DNA of 64,000 nucleotides from Nonomuraea thailandensis (GTDB lineage Bacteria; Actinomycetota; Actinomycetes; Streptosporangiales; Streptosporangiaceae): contig NZ_JAMZEB010000002.1 in assembly GCF_024172165.1 (NCBI RefSeq), positions 2,191,501 to 2,255,500 of the forward strand, written 5' to 3'. The translations under genes and the position numbers were made by a program. Shown piece by piece: positions 7,656 through 16,292 of the stretch; the stretch's first letter is position 1; the number at the start of each line of letters is the position of its first letter. The notes below the pieces were generated by a model. It saw only the letters and a program-made list of their open reading frames with translations, was not told the origin of the DNA and did no database searches.

Positions 7656-8002
7656 TCACCGCGCGCTCACCGCCTCGACGACCGGCTCGGGCAGGCCCTG
7701 CTCGCCCCCGGCGGCCAGCGCCCGCATCAGCAACGCCGCCGGCCGCTCCCCGCAACGGATGCCGGCCCACCAGCTCACGCAACCCGGGCACCAGCTCACG
7801 CGGCCCGGTCACCGGCCGCCCGCCCCGGCCGCCGGTCCGCGCCACAGCCCGAGCTCGCCCGCCGGCCGGTCGGCCGGCACGACCGCGCCGGGGCGGAGCA
7901 GCAGCAGCGCGCGGCGGGCCGGCCCGCCCAGCGGCACCCCGGCCCCGTCGTCGCGCCACGCCTGGTCTCACCGAGGATCCCGAACCGCACGCCGGCGATC
8001 AT
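7656..8002 (-). pseudogene. Remnant of a BTAD (AfsR/SARP-type) transcriptional regulator
   Basis: MIAGVRFGILGE, then in the next frame AWRDDGAGVPLGGPARRALL, match the start of BTAD/SARP activators (RFGILG...V-L-G-R-ALL). A later piece, LRELVGRHPLR, and in another frame ERPAALLMRALAAGG, match the BTAD helical block. A TGA at 7656-7658 closes the remnant. The winged-helix and most of the BTAD domain are deleted. It adjoins the broken monooxygenase, suggesting loss of a small secondary-metabolite locus. Confidence 0.7.
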
Positions 8003-8025
8003 CGCCGAGCCGGGGACGATCGCCT

Positions 8026-9330
8026 TCAGCCGCCCACGGGAAAGTTCGAGCGCAGGACGTTGTGCGGGTCATGGTGCCGCTTGACCGCGCGCAGCCGCGC
8101 CAGGGCGGCGGGAGCGAAGGCGTCGGCCGCCGTCTCGGCGGGGTTGAGGAAGGTGAACGGCTTGCGCCCGCTGACGGGCAGGGCCTCGGCGAGGCCGCGC
8201 TGCCTGGCGGCGACGGCCGCGGCGGTGCTCGGGCCGGCGGGGATGCCGAACAGGTAGAGCGCGTACGGCTCGGTCAGCGGCCCCTGCGGGCTGTCGGACG
8301 GCCGGGCGAACGCGCCGCCCAGCTGCCGCACCTGCACGCTGAGCAGCGGGGCGATCGGGTCGGTGAGCAGGGTCTTGGCCGCCGCGTCGTCCAGCTCGGT
8401 CAGCAGCTCGGCACGCGAGAGACCGGGGCCGGGGTCGGTGGGCTCGGCCGTGATGCCGCCGAGCTCGGAGACCCGCATGACCCGCCTGCTGTCGGACAGC
8501 GGCCGGGCCAGGCGGTCCAGCGGGGCCAGCAGGTCGCGTGCCGCGTCCTGGCCGCCGAGGTACGTGGCGTCCACGGCGACCATGGGGTCCGAGCCGGGGA
8601 AGTGCAGCAGGTCCAGCCAGACCGTCAGCTCCTCCGGCGCGGCGGCGGTGATCTGACGGAAGGCGTCCATGACCGCGGGGGCGTGCTCCCCCTGCCACAG
8701 GACCCGGCCGCCGAACAGGCTCGGCGCGGGATGCAGGGTCAGCTCCAGCGCGGTGACGACGGCGAAGTCGCCGCCGCCTCCGCGCAGCGCCCAGAACAGG
8801 TCGGGGTCGGAGCCCGCGGTGACGTGCCGCTGCCGCCCTTCCGCGTCCACGACGTCGAACGCGGTGACCGCGTCCGACACCCAGCCGTGGGCGCGGCCGA
8901 ACCAGCTCAGCCCGCCGCCGAGTGCCACCCCCGCCACGCTGACCACCGGAGAGCTCCCGGGCAGCCCGGTCAGGCCGTGCGCGGCGGCGGCCGCCTGCAC
9001 GCGGCCGGACGGCACGCCCGCGCCGATCCGGGCCCGGCGGGCCGCCGCGTCGATCTCCAAGGTGTCCAGCCGGCCGGTGCGCAGCAGGATCGTGCCCGCG
9101 GCGCGGCCGGAGGCGCCGTGCCCGTTCGGCTGGACGGCGACGCCCAGGCCGGCCGAGCGGGCGAAACGGACGAGCGCGGCCACGTCGCCGGCGTCGGCGG
9201 CCTCGACCACGGCCGCGACGGGCTGCTCGACGGCCAGGTTCCAGGGGCGGTGGGCAGGGTCGAAGCCGGCGTCCCCCGGCAGCAGGACCCGGCCACGGAC
9301 GACGGAGCGCAAGGTGTGCAAAGCGTTCAT
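8026..9330 (-). CDS. FAD-binding oxidase of the berberine-bridge (PCMH-type) family
   Basis: About 434 residues. Residues 1-200 form the FAD_binding_4 domain, with a QPNGHGASG segment (His for 8-alpha attachment), a GSSPVVSVAG loop, LGGGLSWFGRAHG and RGGGGDFAVVT. The C-terminus ends with a short BBE-like block (FLNPAET...RHHDPHNVLRSN). In bicovalent members the GSSP loop carries a Cys. Here it is Ser, so probably only the His linkage forms. Family members oxidise alcohols, sugars or alkaloid-like substrates with O2. Start ATG 9330 (MNALHTLRS) is chosen over a codon at 9366 because homologues begin there. Confidence 0.82.
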   Translation of the reverse strand: MNALHTLRSVVRGRVLLPGDAGFDPAHRPWNLAVEQPVAAVVEAADAGDVAALVRFARSAGLGVAVQPNGHGASGRAAGTILLRTGRLDTLEIDAAARRARIGAGVPSGRVQAAAAAHGLTGLPGSSPVVSVAGVALGGGLSWFGRAHGWVSDAVTAFDVVDAEGRQRHVTAGSDPDLFWALRGGGGDFAVVTALELTLHPAPSLFGGRVLWQGEHAPAVMDAFRQITAAAPEELTVWLDLLHFPGSDPMVAVDATYLGGQDAARDLLAPLDRLARPLSDSRRVMRVSELGGITAEPTDPGPGLSRAELLTELDDAAAKTLLTDPIAPLLSVQVRQLGGAFARPSDSPQGPLTEPYALYLFGIPAGPSTAAAVAARQRGLAEALPVSGRKPFTFLNPAETAADAFAPAALARLRAVKRHHDPHNVLRSNFPVGG

Positions 9331-9408
9331 GCAGCCAACGCTAGGGCCGGGAAAGACCCCGCACATGGTGCATTTCCGTGGCGAATTCGTGGGTCAATCC
9401 GGCGGAGG

Positions 9409-11295
9409 TCACCACCGGACCCAGGGGCTTTCTGCGCCGCCGCCCCAGGTCGAGCCGCCCGCCGCCTTCCACCGCTGGCGGACGTCGGTCTTGGCGCCGG
9501 TGCGCGGGGCCGACATCGTGAACGGGCCGCACACCGCGACGGCGCCCGTGCTCGGCGGGGCGAGCGCGTCGCAGATGAACGGCTGGGCGATGTTCACGTC
9601 GGCGTCGGTGTCGTAGAGCTGCACGTGGACGTCGGACCGTACGGAGGCCGGCCCCCGGATCTGGCCCTTGATGTGGAGGGTGTCGCCGACCACGGCCAGG
9701 CACGGCGCCATCTCTACGCCGCTGCCCGCGGCGATCCAGTCCCGGCAGCGCCACTGCGGCGCCGGCTCCCCGGACGGTGGCGGCTCCTCGCCGTCGTCCG
9801 GCGCCTCCACCGTGGGGGACGACTTCACCGGCTTGGGCGTGCGCACCCGGCGCGTGGGCGGGGCGGTCGAGACCGGAGGCGTGGAGGGCGCCGAGACCAC
9901 CGTCTTCGGCTCGTCCTCCGGTTTGTCGGGTTTTTCGAGGTCCTTCGGCGACGGGGTGCTGATGTCCGGGGTGGGGGTCACGACCGGCTGGTCCGCCGCC
10001 TGTCCGGCCGGTGGCGCCGACGCGGCGACGGGCGCCGCGTCCGGTTCCCGCCAGGGGGCGACGACGGCCACCGCCGCGCCGGTCAGGACCAGCGCCGCGG
10101 TGGCGGTCGCGGCGATGACCAGGCGCTGCCGCGACCGGCCACGCCTGGCCGAGGTCTGCGTCTCCTCGCCGTCGGACGAACCCGCGCCCGCTCCCCGCGG
10201 GCGGCCGGGCGGCGGCGGGGCGGAGTGCGACAGCGGGGCGGGGTGAGACGAAGGGGCGGAGTGCGACGGCGGAGCTGAGTGCGACGGTGGCGCGGGCGCG
10301 GGCGCGGGCGGCGCGGGTGAGGGTGAGGCCGCTGACGGCGGGCCGGACGTTGGCGGGCCGGACGTTGGCGGGGTGGGCGACGGCGGGGTGGGGTGCGGGC
10401 TCGCGGTGGGGAGGGGCTCGGAGGTGGCGGAGACGGCTCCGGCCCGGGGGACAGGCGGCAGGGCGGGCAGTCCGGCCAGTGACGGGGCCGCCTCCTTCAG
10501 CGCCGCCGCCACCGCGTGGGCGCCGGGACGCACGGCCGGGTCCTTGGCGGCGCAGGCCTCGATGAGCGCCCACAAGGGGTCGGGCATCCCGGCGAGCCGG
10601 CGGGGCGTGGCCGCGGCGTGCTGGCGGAGCAGCGCCATCGGATGGTCACCGACGAACGGGGGACGCCCGGCGAGCAGCTCGTACAGGATCAGGCCCAGCG
10701 CGTACACGTCCACGGCCGCGCCCGCGGCGGCGCCATCGGCCACCTCGGGGGCGAGGTAGGCGGGGGTGCCGATGACCGCGCTGGTTCGGGTGAGGCCGGG
10801 GCCGTGCACGATGCGGGCCACCCCGAAGTCCGTCAGCCGCGCCTGGCCCGTGACCCCGTCGAGCAGGACGTTGCCCGGCTTGACGTCCCGGTGCACGACG
10901 CCGATCGCGTGCGCGACCGCCAGCGCCTCGGCCACCTCGGTCATCAGCCGGGCCGCCTCCCCCGGAGGCAGCGTGCCGCGCTGCCGGAGCAGGCCGCGCA
11001 GGTCCCCGCCCTCGACCAGGTCCATGACCAGGGCCAGACGATCTCCCTCGATGACGAAGTCGCGGACGGTGACGATGTGGGGGTGGCGCAGGCTGCGCAT
11101 CACGTTGCGCTCCTGCACGAACCGCAGGACCAGGTCGGGGTCCCCGGCCAGGCCGTCGCGCAGCAGCTTGACCGCCACGATCTCCCCGGTGTCGCGTTGC
11201 CGCGCCCGCCAGACCGTCCCCATCCCGCCGCCGCCGATCTCCTCCAGCAGCACGTACCGGCTGCCCAGAGCCGCCTCGGACCCGCCCTGAGCCAT
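9409..11295 (-). CDS. Membrane Ser/Thr protein kinase (PknB family) with extracellular domain
   Basis: 628 residues. The kinase domain occupies residues about 14-270: glycine loop IGGGGMG (20-26), AVK Lys43, HRDVKPGNVLL catalytic loop, DFGVAR and APEV. A Pro/Ser/Thr-rich linker with short SHSAPP-type repeats follows. One transmembrane helix lies about 388-412 (VIAATATAALVLTGAAVAVV), then a second Pro/Thr linker and an outer domain of about 110 residues with four cysteines. The sensor part is not PASTA. Such kinases transduce surface signals to cytoplasmic targets. ATG 11295 follows GGAGGGGG. No phosphatase or FHA gene is adjacent. Confidence 0.92.
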   Translation of the reverse strand: MAQGGSEAALGSRYVLLEEIGGGGMGTVWRARQRDTGEIVAVKLLRDGLAGDPDLVLRFVQERNVMRSLRHPHIVTVRDFVIEGDRLALVMDLVEGGDLRGLLRQRGTLPPGEAARLMTEVAEALAVAHAIGVVHRDVKPGNVLLDGVTGQARLTDFGVARIVHGPGLTRTSAVIGTPAYLAPEVADGAAAGAAVDVYALGLILYELLAGRPPFVGDHPMALLRQHAAATPRRLAGMPDPLWALIEACAAKDPAVRPGAHAVAAALKEAAPSLAGLPALPPVPRAGAVSATSEPLPTASPHPTPPSPTPPTSGPPTSGPPSAASPSPAPPAPAPAPPSHSAPPSHSAPSSHPAPLSHSAPPPPGRPRGAGAGSSDGEETQTSARRGRSRQRLVIAATATAALVLTGAAVAVVAPWREPDAAPVAASAPPAGQAADQPVVTPTPDISTPSPKDLEKPDKPEDEPKTVVSAPSTPPVSTAPPTRRVRTPKPVKSSPTVEAPDDGEEPPPSGEPAPQWRCRDWIAAGSGVEMAPCLAVVGDTLHIKGQIRGPASVRSDVHVQLYDTDADVNIAQPFICDALAPPSTGAVAVCGPFTMSAPRTGAKTDVRQRWKAAGGSTWGGGAESPWVRW

Positions 11296-11385
11296 CAGTG
11301 GTGATCCCCCTCCGCCGTGTGGAGATCAACAATAGTCAGGATGGCCGGGTGACAGGAAGATCACGAGCGGTGGCGGCCGTCCCGT

Positions 11386-12126
11386 TCAGGCGCGGGTCTG
11401 GTCCGTCGGGCGGATGAGCAGCTCGTTGACGGCGACGTGCTCCGGCTGGGTGACCGCGTACAGGACGGCGGCGGCGATGTCCTCGGGCCGCAGGGTGCGC
11501 ATGGAGCCGGCCATCTCCCGCGCGGCGGCCCGCATCGCGGGATCGGTGATGTGGCCGGCCAGCTCGGTGGCGACGAAGCCGGGCTCGACGACCACGACCC
11601 GCACGCCCTGTGCGGTCACCTCCTGCCGCAGCGCCTCGGAGAAGGCGTTGACGCCGAACTTCGTCGCGGCGTAGACGCCGCTGTAGGCCGAGGCGGTGCG
11701 GCCCGAGGTCGAGGAGACCTGCAGGACGACGCCCCGGCGCTCCAGCAGGTGCGGCAGGGCCGCGTGGACGGTGTACATCGACCCGAGCAGGTTGGTCTGC
11801 ACCATGCGCGTCCACTCCGCGGTGTCCGCGCCCGCGATCGGGCCGCTGAGCATCACCCCGGCGTTGTTCACCAGGATGTCCAGGGCGCCGAAGCGCTCGA
11901 CGGTGGCCGCGACGGCGGCCCGTACCGACTCCTGGTCGGTCACGTCGAGATCGAGGGCGAGCATCTCGCCGGGCGCCCGGCCGGTCAGGAGCTTCAGCCG
12001 GTCGGCGCGGCGGGCGCCGATCGCGACGCGCGCTCCCGCGGCCGACAGCGCCAGCGCCGTGGCCTCCCCGATGCCCGAGGACGCTCCGGTGACGAGGGCG
12101 ACCTTGCCCTGCAACGTGGTGTTCAC
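11386..12126 (-). CDS. Classical SDR family NAD(P)-dependent oxidoreductase
   Basis: The 246-residue protein has VTGASSGIG (13-21), LVNNAGV, a Ser in VLQVSSTSG and Y-A-A-T-K (catalytic Tyr-x3-Lys), the full classical SDR set. The RRADRL segment after the second strand suggests NADP. It is divergent from the TetR gene at 12238 across a 111-base region with paired operators, so it is the likely regulated target. Confidence 0.88.
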   Translation of the reverse strand: MNTTLQGKVALVTGASSGIGEATALALSAAGARVAIGARRADRLKLLTGRAPGEMLALDLDVTDQESVRAAVAATVERFGALDILVNNAGVMLSGPIAGADTAEWTRMVQTNLLGSMYTVHAALPHLLERRGVVLQVSSTSGRTASAYSGVYAATKFGVNAFSEALRQEVTAQGVRVVVVEPGFVATELAGHITDPAMRAAAREMAGSMRTLRPEDIAAAVLYAVTQPEHVAVNELLIRPTDQTRA

Positions 12127-12150
12127 GAGTGTGTTCTCCCTCTTGAAGAT

Positions 12151-12208
12151 AAACGGACCGGTCGGTCACCTTCAGCGTATGGCATGAAACGGACCGCCGG
12201 GTCACCTT
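12151..12208. promoter_or_regulatory. Paired operator repeats between the divergent SDR and TetR genes
   Basis: A 22-base element beginning AAACGGACCG and ending GTCACCTT occurs at 12151-12172 and again at 12187-12208, 36 bases apart. The first copy contains the near-perfect dyad ACGGACCGGTCGGT typical of TetR binding sites. The location between the two starts fits control of both genes by the TetR protein encoded at 12238. Confidence 0.65.
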
Positions 12209-12237
12209 GCGCTAAGCTGGGAGCGGAAGGGGGGCAC

Positions 12238-12936
12238 ATGGCTGGGACGTCCGCCGCCTCGTCGCGCAGCGACGCGGTGCGCAACCGGCGGCTGCTGCTG
12301 GACGCCGCGGCGGCGATGTTCGCCGAGCACGGCGTGGAGGTGTCCATCGGCGAGATCGCGCAGCGGGCCGGGGTGGGCAAGGGCACGGTCTTCCGGCACT
12401 TCTCCTCCAAGGACGAGCTGCTCGCGGCGATCATGCTCGGCCTGCTGGGCGAGCTCAACGACACCGGCGGCGCGCTGCTCGCGGCCGACGACGCCGGCCT
12501 GGCGCTGCGCCGGTTCATGACCGCCTGCGTGGAGACCTTCGTCAGGGACCGGGCGTTCTGCGAGACCGTCGGGCGCCCGTCCCTGCAGCACGCGCAGGTG
12601 CGCGAGGCCATCCATCGCCTCTGCGAGGTCGCGGAGGCGCTCACCGCCCGCGCCCGCCAGGAGGGCGCCGTCCGTCCCGGCATCACCGGCATCGACGTCG
12701 TCCTGCTGGTGAGCGGCATCCAGCACACGGCCGAGCCGCTGCTCGCAGCCGAGCCCGAGGCGTGGCGCCGCTACCTGGAGCTTGCCATCGACGGCATCAC
12801 CACCGACACGGGGCGGGCGCTCCCGCACCCGCCTCCGCGCCACCTCCCGCTGGCCGAGACAGGTGCTACGGCTGCGTCGCCCGGCGCTCCGGATCCCGGC
12901 GGTGATCCGCCACGAGCGCGGCGGCCAGCCCCGTGA
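12238..12936 (+). CDS. TetR family transcriptional regulator
   Basis: 232 residues starting at ATG 12238 behind GGAAGGGGGG. HTH region: AAAAMFAEHGVEVSIGEIAQ then RAGVGKGTVFRHFSSKDELL. The C-terminal domain contains VLLVSGIQHTAEPLL, as in the SCO1712/KstR2-like group that often regulates neighbouring dehydrogenases. Likely represses itself and the divergent SDR. Its last 71 bases overlap the 3' end of the opposing permease gene. Confidence 0.87.
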   Translation: MAGTSAASSRSDAVRNRRLLLDAAAAMFAEHGVEVSIGEIAQRAGVGKGTVFRHFSSKDELLAAIMLGLLGELNDTGGALLAADDAGLALRRFMTACVETFVRDRAFCETVGRPSLQHAQVREAIHRLCEVAEALTARARQEGAVRPGITGIDVVLLVSGIQHTAEPLLAAEPEAWRRYLELAIDGITTDTGRALPHPPPRHLPLAETGATAASPGAPDPGGDPPRARRPAP

Positions 12937-13660
12937 CGGCCAGGGCGAGGGCGGGCACGACCGCGAGGCGGGGCGCGGTGACCAGCAGGGGAGTGGCCTC
13001 GCTCACCATGCCGCCCCAGTCGGCGCCGGGTGGCAGCCCGACGCCGAGGAATCCGAGCGACGTGACGGCGATCAGCGTCCTGGCGAAGTCCGCGGTGGCG
13101 ACGGTCAGCACGGGCCCGGCCAGGTGCGGGCCGATGGTGCGGCGCAGCAGGTAGAGCGGCGACGCGCCGATGGCCCGCACGGCCAGGACGTGATCGGCGC
13201 CGGCCACGCGCCGGGTCGCCGTGTGGGTGACGAGGCCGCAGCTCACCCAGCCGAGCGGCACCAGCGCGGCCAGCACGGTGACGTACCCGGGCCGCAGCAC
13301 GCCCGCCAGCGCGAGCGCCAGCGTGAGCCCGGGCAGGGCGAGGGCCACGGTGGCGGCGAAGCGCAGCAGCCGGCCGGCCACCCCGCCCGCCAGCCCGGCC
13401 ACCGCGCCGGCGACCGCGCCGAGCGCCGTGGTGATCGCCGTGATGGCGAACGCGACCAGCAGGGACGTGCGGCCCGCCATGGCCGTCCTGGTGAGCAGGT
13501 CCCGGCCGAGCTGGTCGGTGCCCAGCCAGTGCTCGGGGCCGGGCGGCAGCAGGGCGCGCCCGAGATCCGGCAGGTACGGATCGTGCCCGGTCAGCACCGG
13601 CGCGACCAGGCAGAACAGCACGACCAGCACGAGGACGGCCACCCCGGCACGGCCCGTCAT
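12866..13660 (-). CDS. ABC transporter permease, DppC/NikC-like
   Basis: 264 residues with a DppC N-terminal segment (LTGHDPYLPDLGRALLPPGPEHWLGTDQLGRDLLTR family signature) and the BPD_transp_1 loop (VRAIGASPLYLLRRTIGPHLAG). About six membrane helices. It overlaps the upstream permease by ATGA, so the two are translationally coupled. It forms a channel with the 13657-14619 product. No ATPase gene follows, and the TetR gene converges on it, so energising subunits must be encoded elsewhere. Confidence 0.88.
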   Translation of the reverse strand: MTGRAGVAVLVLVVLFCLVAPVLTGHDPYLPDLGRALLPPGPEHWLGTDQLGRDLLTRTAMAGRTSLLVAFAITAITTALGAVAGAVAGLAGGVAGRLLRFAATVALALPGLTLALALAGVLRPGYVTVLAALVPLGWVSCGLVTHTATRRVAGADHVLAVRAIGASPLYLLRRTIGPHLAGPVLTVATADFARTLIAVTSLGFLGVGLPPGADWGGMVSEATPLLVTAPRLAVVPALALAVTGLAAALVADHRRDPERRATQP

Positions 13661-14619
13661 CGCCGGCCGCCCGGCGCAGCGGCGGCACGGCCCTGCGTTC
13701 GCAGCCGCGGGTCCAGGGCCGACAGGCACAGCTCGGTCACCGCCAGGAGCAGCACCGTCGCGACCGCGACGACCAGCACGTACGCCTGCACGACCGGCAG
13801 ATCCCGCTGCCTGATCGCCGCCACGGCGAGCTGCCCCACGCCCGGCCAGGCGAACAGCGTCTCCACCACCACGGCGCCGGCCAGCAGCTCCGCCAGGACC
13901 AGGGTCACGGCGGTGACCGCGTTCGGCGCGGCCACGCGCAGCGCGTGCACGACGATCATTCGCCGGCGCCGCAGCCCCTTGACGGCGGCGAGCCTGACGA
14001 AGGGCAGCCGCAGCGCCCGCGCCAGGTCGGCCCGCAGCAGCCGCAGCAGCGTGGCGGCGCCGGCCAGGCCGAGGGTGAGCGCGGGCAGCACCACCGCGCC
14101 CGGGCCGCCGTCGCCGCCGGTGGGGAGCAGGCGCAGGCCCACCGCCACCACGCTGATCAGTAGGATCCCCACGATGTAGGGAGGAACGCCGCCGATCGCC
14201 ACCGTCACCAGCGCCAGAACCCGGCTGCCCAGGGTCCGCGGCCGGAACGCCGCCATGAGGGCGGCGAGCAGCGCGAGCCCCGCCGAGACCGCCGCCGCGG
14301 CGCCCGCCAGCCGCAGTGTGGCCGGCAGCCGTGCCAGGATCTCGGCGGTCACGGGGGAACGGTCGACGTGGGAGCGCCCGAGGTCGCCGCGCAGCGCGGC
14401 CGTCAGCCATCGCAGGTACCGGCTGAACAGCGGCTGGTCGAGCCCGAGCTCCGCGCGCAGCGCCGCGACCCCGGCCGCCGTGGGCTGGACGCCGCCGCGG
14501 CGCAGGATCTCCTCGGCGGGGTCGCCGGGCGCGAGCGAGGTCAGCAGGAAGACCAGCACCGACAGCACCAGGAGCACGAGCAGCAGCTCCGCGATGCGCC
14601 GCAGGAGGATGGCGGTCAC
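13657..14619 (-). CDS. ABC transporter permease, DppB/NikB-like
   Basis: 320 residues, with the DppB features of a first helix followed by SLAPGDPAEEILRRGG, a periplasmic part containing DLGRSHVDRSPVTAEI, and a cytoplasmic loop RLAAVKGLRRRRMIVVHALRVA that contacts the ATPase. Six helices. It overlaps the binding-protein gene by four bases. The cluster is of the peptide/opine/nickel (PepT) class. Confidence 0.9.
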   Translation of the reverse strand: MTAILLRRIAELLLVLLVLSVLVFLLTSLAPGDPAEEILRRGGVQPTAAGVAALRAELGLDQPLFSRYLRWLTAALRGDLGRSHVDRSPVTAEILARLPATLRLAGAAAAVSAGLALLAALMAAFRPRTLGSRVLALVTVAIGGVPPYIVGILLISVVAVGLRLLPTGGDGGPGAVVLPALTLGLAGAATLLRLLRADLARALRLPFVRLAAVKGLRRRRMIVVHALRVAAPNAVTAVTLVLAELLAGAVVVETLFAWPGVGQLAVAAIRQRDLPVVQAYVLVVAVATVLLLAVTELCLSALDPRLRTQGRAAAAPGGRR

Positions 14620-16163
14620 TTCCTGGGCGCCAGCCTGCCCAGATCGGTCACGTAGGCCACGTTCTGCGTCACGCCGCCGACCCCGGTGGTCGTGACGACC
14701 GGGTTGTCCTGGTAGGCCAGCGGGATCATCGGCCGGTCCGCCGCCAGCAGCCGCTGGATGCGGTGGTAGAGCTCGCGGCGGCCGGCCGGGTCCGTCCGCG
14801 TCGCGGCCCGGTCCACCAGCTCGTCGAACTCGGCGTCGCGGTAGCCGAGCCGGCGCTCGACGTTCCAGGGCGCGTCCGAGCGCAGGAACCGGCGGAACAG
14901 GTAGTCGGCGTCGCCGTTCGGCACGCTGTACGCGCTGAGGAAGACGTCGTAGTCGCCGGCCTCCATCACCGGCTTCGTGGCCTCGGTCACGCTCACCCTG
15001 GCCGGCAGCCCCGCCTGCTCGAAGGAGGCGCGCAGCACCTCGGCGACGTCGGTGTAGGGGAACTGGCCGGTCTCGGCCGAGGAGATCAGGATGGTGACGG
15101 GCCGCGCCGGCGGCCCGGCCGCGGCCACGAGCTCGCGGGCCCTGCCGGGATCGTACGGCGCGGTGATGCCGGGGTCGGCGAGGTCGCCGAAGACCGGCGA
15201 CAGGAAGGCCGCGCCCGGTGTGGCCGTGCCGGCGAGCAGCGTGCCGGCGACGGCCCGCCGGTCGACGGCCAGGTCGGCCGCCTCGCGCAGGCGCGGGTCG
15301 GAGAACGGCGCGCGGGAGGCGTTGAAGGTCAGGTAGTGCGTCAGCACCGAAGGGCTGCGCACCACCTGGAAGCGGCTGTCGGCGGCGACCGCGGCGACCT
15401 GGCCGGGCAGCAGCGCGCCCTTGTCGATCAGCCCGTCCACCTCGCCGGCCCGCAACGCGGCGACGCGGGCGTTGGCGTCCGGGATCACCCTGACCACGAT
15501 CGTGTCGTAGGCGGGGGCGGCGCCGTAGTAGTGCGGGTTGGCGGCGAGCACGGCCTGCTGCCCCTTGGTCCAGCTCACCAGCGTGTACGGCCCCGTGCCG
15601 ATCGGCTTGCCGGCGAAGGAGCCCGAGGCGGCGAACGCCTTCGGCGACTGGACCATGCTGTAGAAGCCGGCCAGCCTGCCCGGCAGGTCGGCCACACCCT
15701 CCTTCAGCTCGAACACCACTTTGCCGCCCTCGGCGCGGACGTCGCCGAGCCTGCCGTACGCCGCCTCCATCCCCGCGTCGAGGCTGAAGAAGGCCGACTG
15801 CCGGGGCGCGATCCGCAGGAACCGCTCGACGCCGGCCACCACCGACTCGGCGGTCAGCGGCGTGCCGTCGCTGAACCGCACGCCCTCGCGCAGCGTGAAC
15901 GTCCAGCGCCGCCCCTCGTCCGCGGCGGCCCAGGACGTGGCCAGCGCCGGGACGGGCCGCAGTTTGTCGTCCACGGTCACCAGCGGCTCCCAGATCCGTA
16001 AGGTCTGGTGGGCGTAGTACGGGTCCTCGGGGCCGGCGACGAGGTCGCGCGGGGCGGCCAGGGTGAGCCGGCTCCCGCCCTGCTCACCGGGCTCCTGGCC
16101 GCCGCATCCCCACAGGGCCGCCGCCAGGAGGGCCATCACGATCATCGTGGCTCGTCTTCGCAC
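14616..16163 (-). CDS. Solute-binding lipoprotein of the peptide/nickel (SBP_bac_5) class
   Basis: 515 residues starting at GTG 16163. The signal peptide ends in the lipobox ALWGC, so the protein is lipid-anchored outside the membrane. The domain starts with AHQTLRIWEPLVTVDDKLRPVPALATSW and carries RWTFTLREGVRFSDGTPLTAESV, the SBP_bac_5 signature. Later LADRPMIPLAYQDN is typical of nickel/oligopeptide binders. Ligand is unproven. It is divergent from the FecCD-type importer with a Fur/Zur-like palindrome in the shared 129-base region, hinting at a metal or metallophore ligand. Confidence 0.9.
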   Translation of the reverse strand: MRRRATMIVMALLAAALWGCGGQEPGEQGGSRLTLAAPRDLVAGPEDPYYAHQTLRIWEPLVTVDDKLRPVPALATSWAAADEGRRWTFTLREGVRFSDGTPLTAESVVAGVERFLRIAPRQSAFFSLDAGMEAAYGRLGDVRAEGGKVVFELKEGVADLPGRLAGFYSMVQSPKAFAASGSFAGKPIGTGPYTLVSWTKGQQAVLAANPHYYGAAPAYDTIVVRVIPDANARVAALRAGEVDGLIDKGALLPGQVAAVAADSRFQVVRSPSVLTHYLTFNASRAPFSDPRLREAADLAVDRRAVAGTLLAGTATPGAAFLSPVFGDLADPGITAPYDPGRARELVAAAGPPARPVTILISSAETGQFPYTDVAEVLRASFEQAGLPARVSVTEATKPVMEAGDYDVFLSAYSVPNGDADYLFRRFLRSDAPWNVERRLGYRDAEFDELVDRAATRTDPAGRRELYHRIQRLLAADRPMIPLAYQDNPVVTTTGVGGVTQNVAYVTDLGRLAPRK

Positions 16164-16265
16164 CTGATCTCCCGCCGACGTCCCGATCCGGTACGCAAAC
16201 GATAACCGTCTTCATGCCGATCGGGGAGATCGTGGGGCATTTGTGGTGATACGGTCTTCCACCGG

Positions 16266-16280
16266 AAATGATTCTCATTT
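16266..16280. promoter_or_regulatory. Fur/Zur-like palindrome in a divergent promoter region
   Basis: AAATGA-TTC-TCATTT is a perfect inverted repeat 27 bases upstream of the FecCD permease GTG. Its A+T-rich core GAAAATGAGAATCATTTCC (minus strand) resembles actinobacterial Zur or Fur boxes built on TGAAAATGATTTTCA. The A+T-rich site is conspicuous in this very G+C-rich window. Which regulator binds is not decided by sequence. Confidence 0.55.
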
Positions 16281-16292
16281 TCTGGAGGATCC

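Noticed and set aside
11437..12237. N-terminal extension of the TetR protein to 499 residues
   Set aside because: The added 267 residues are antisense to the intact SDR gene and without domains. ATG 12238 has a strong ribosome site and starts the HTH domain.
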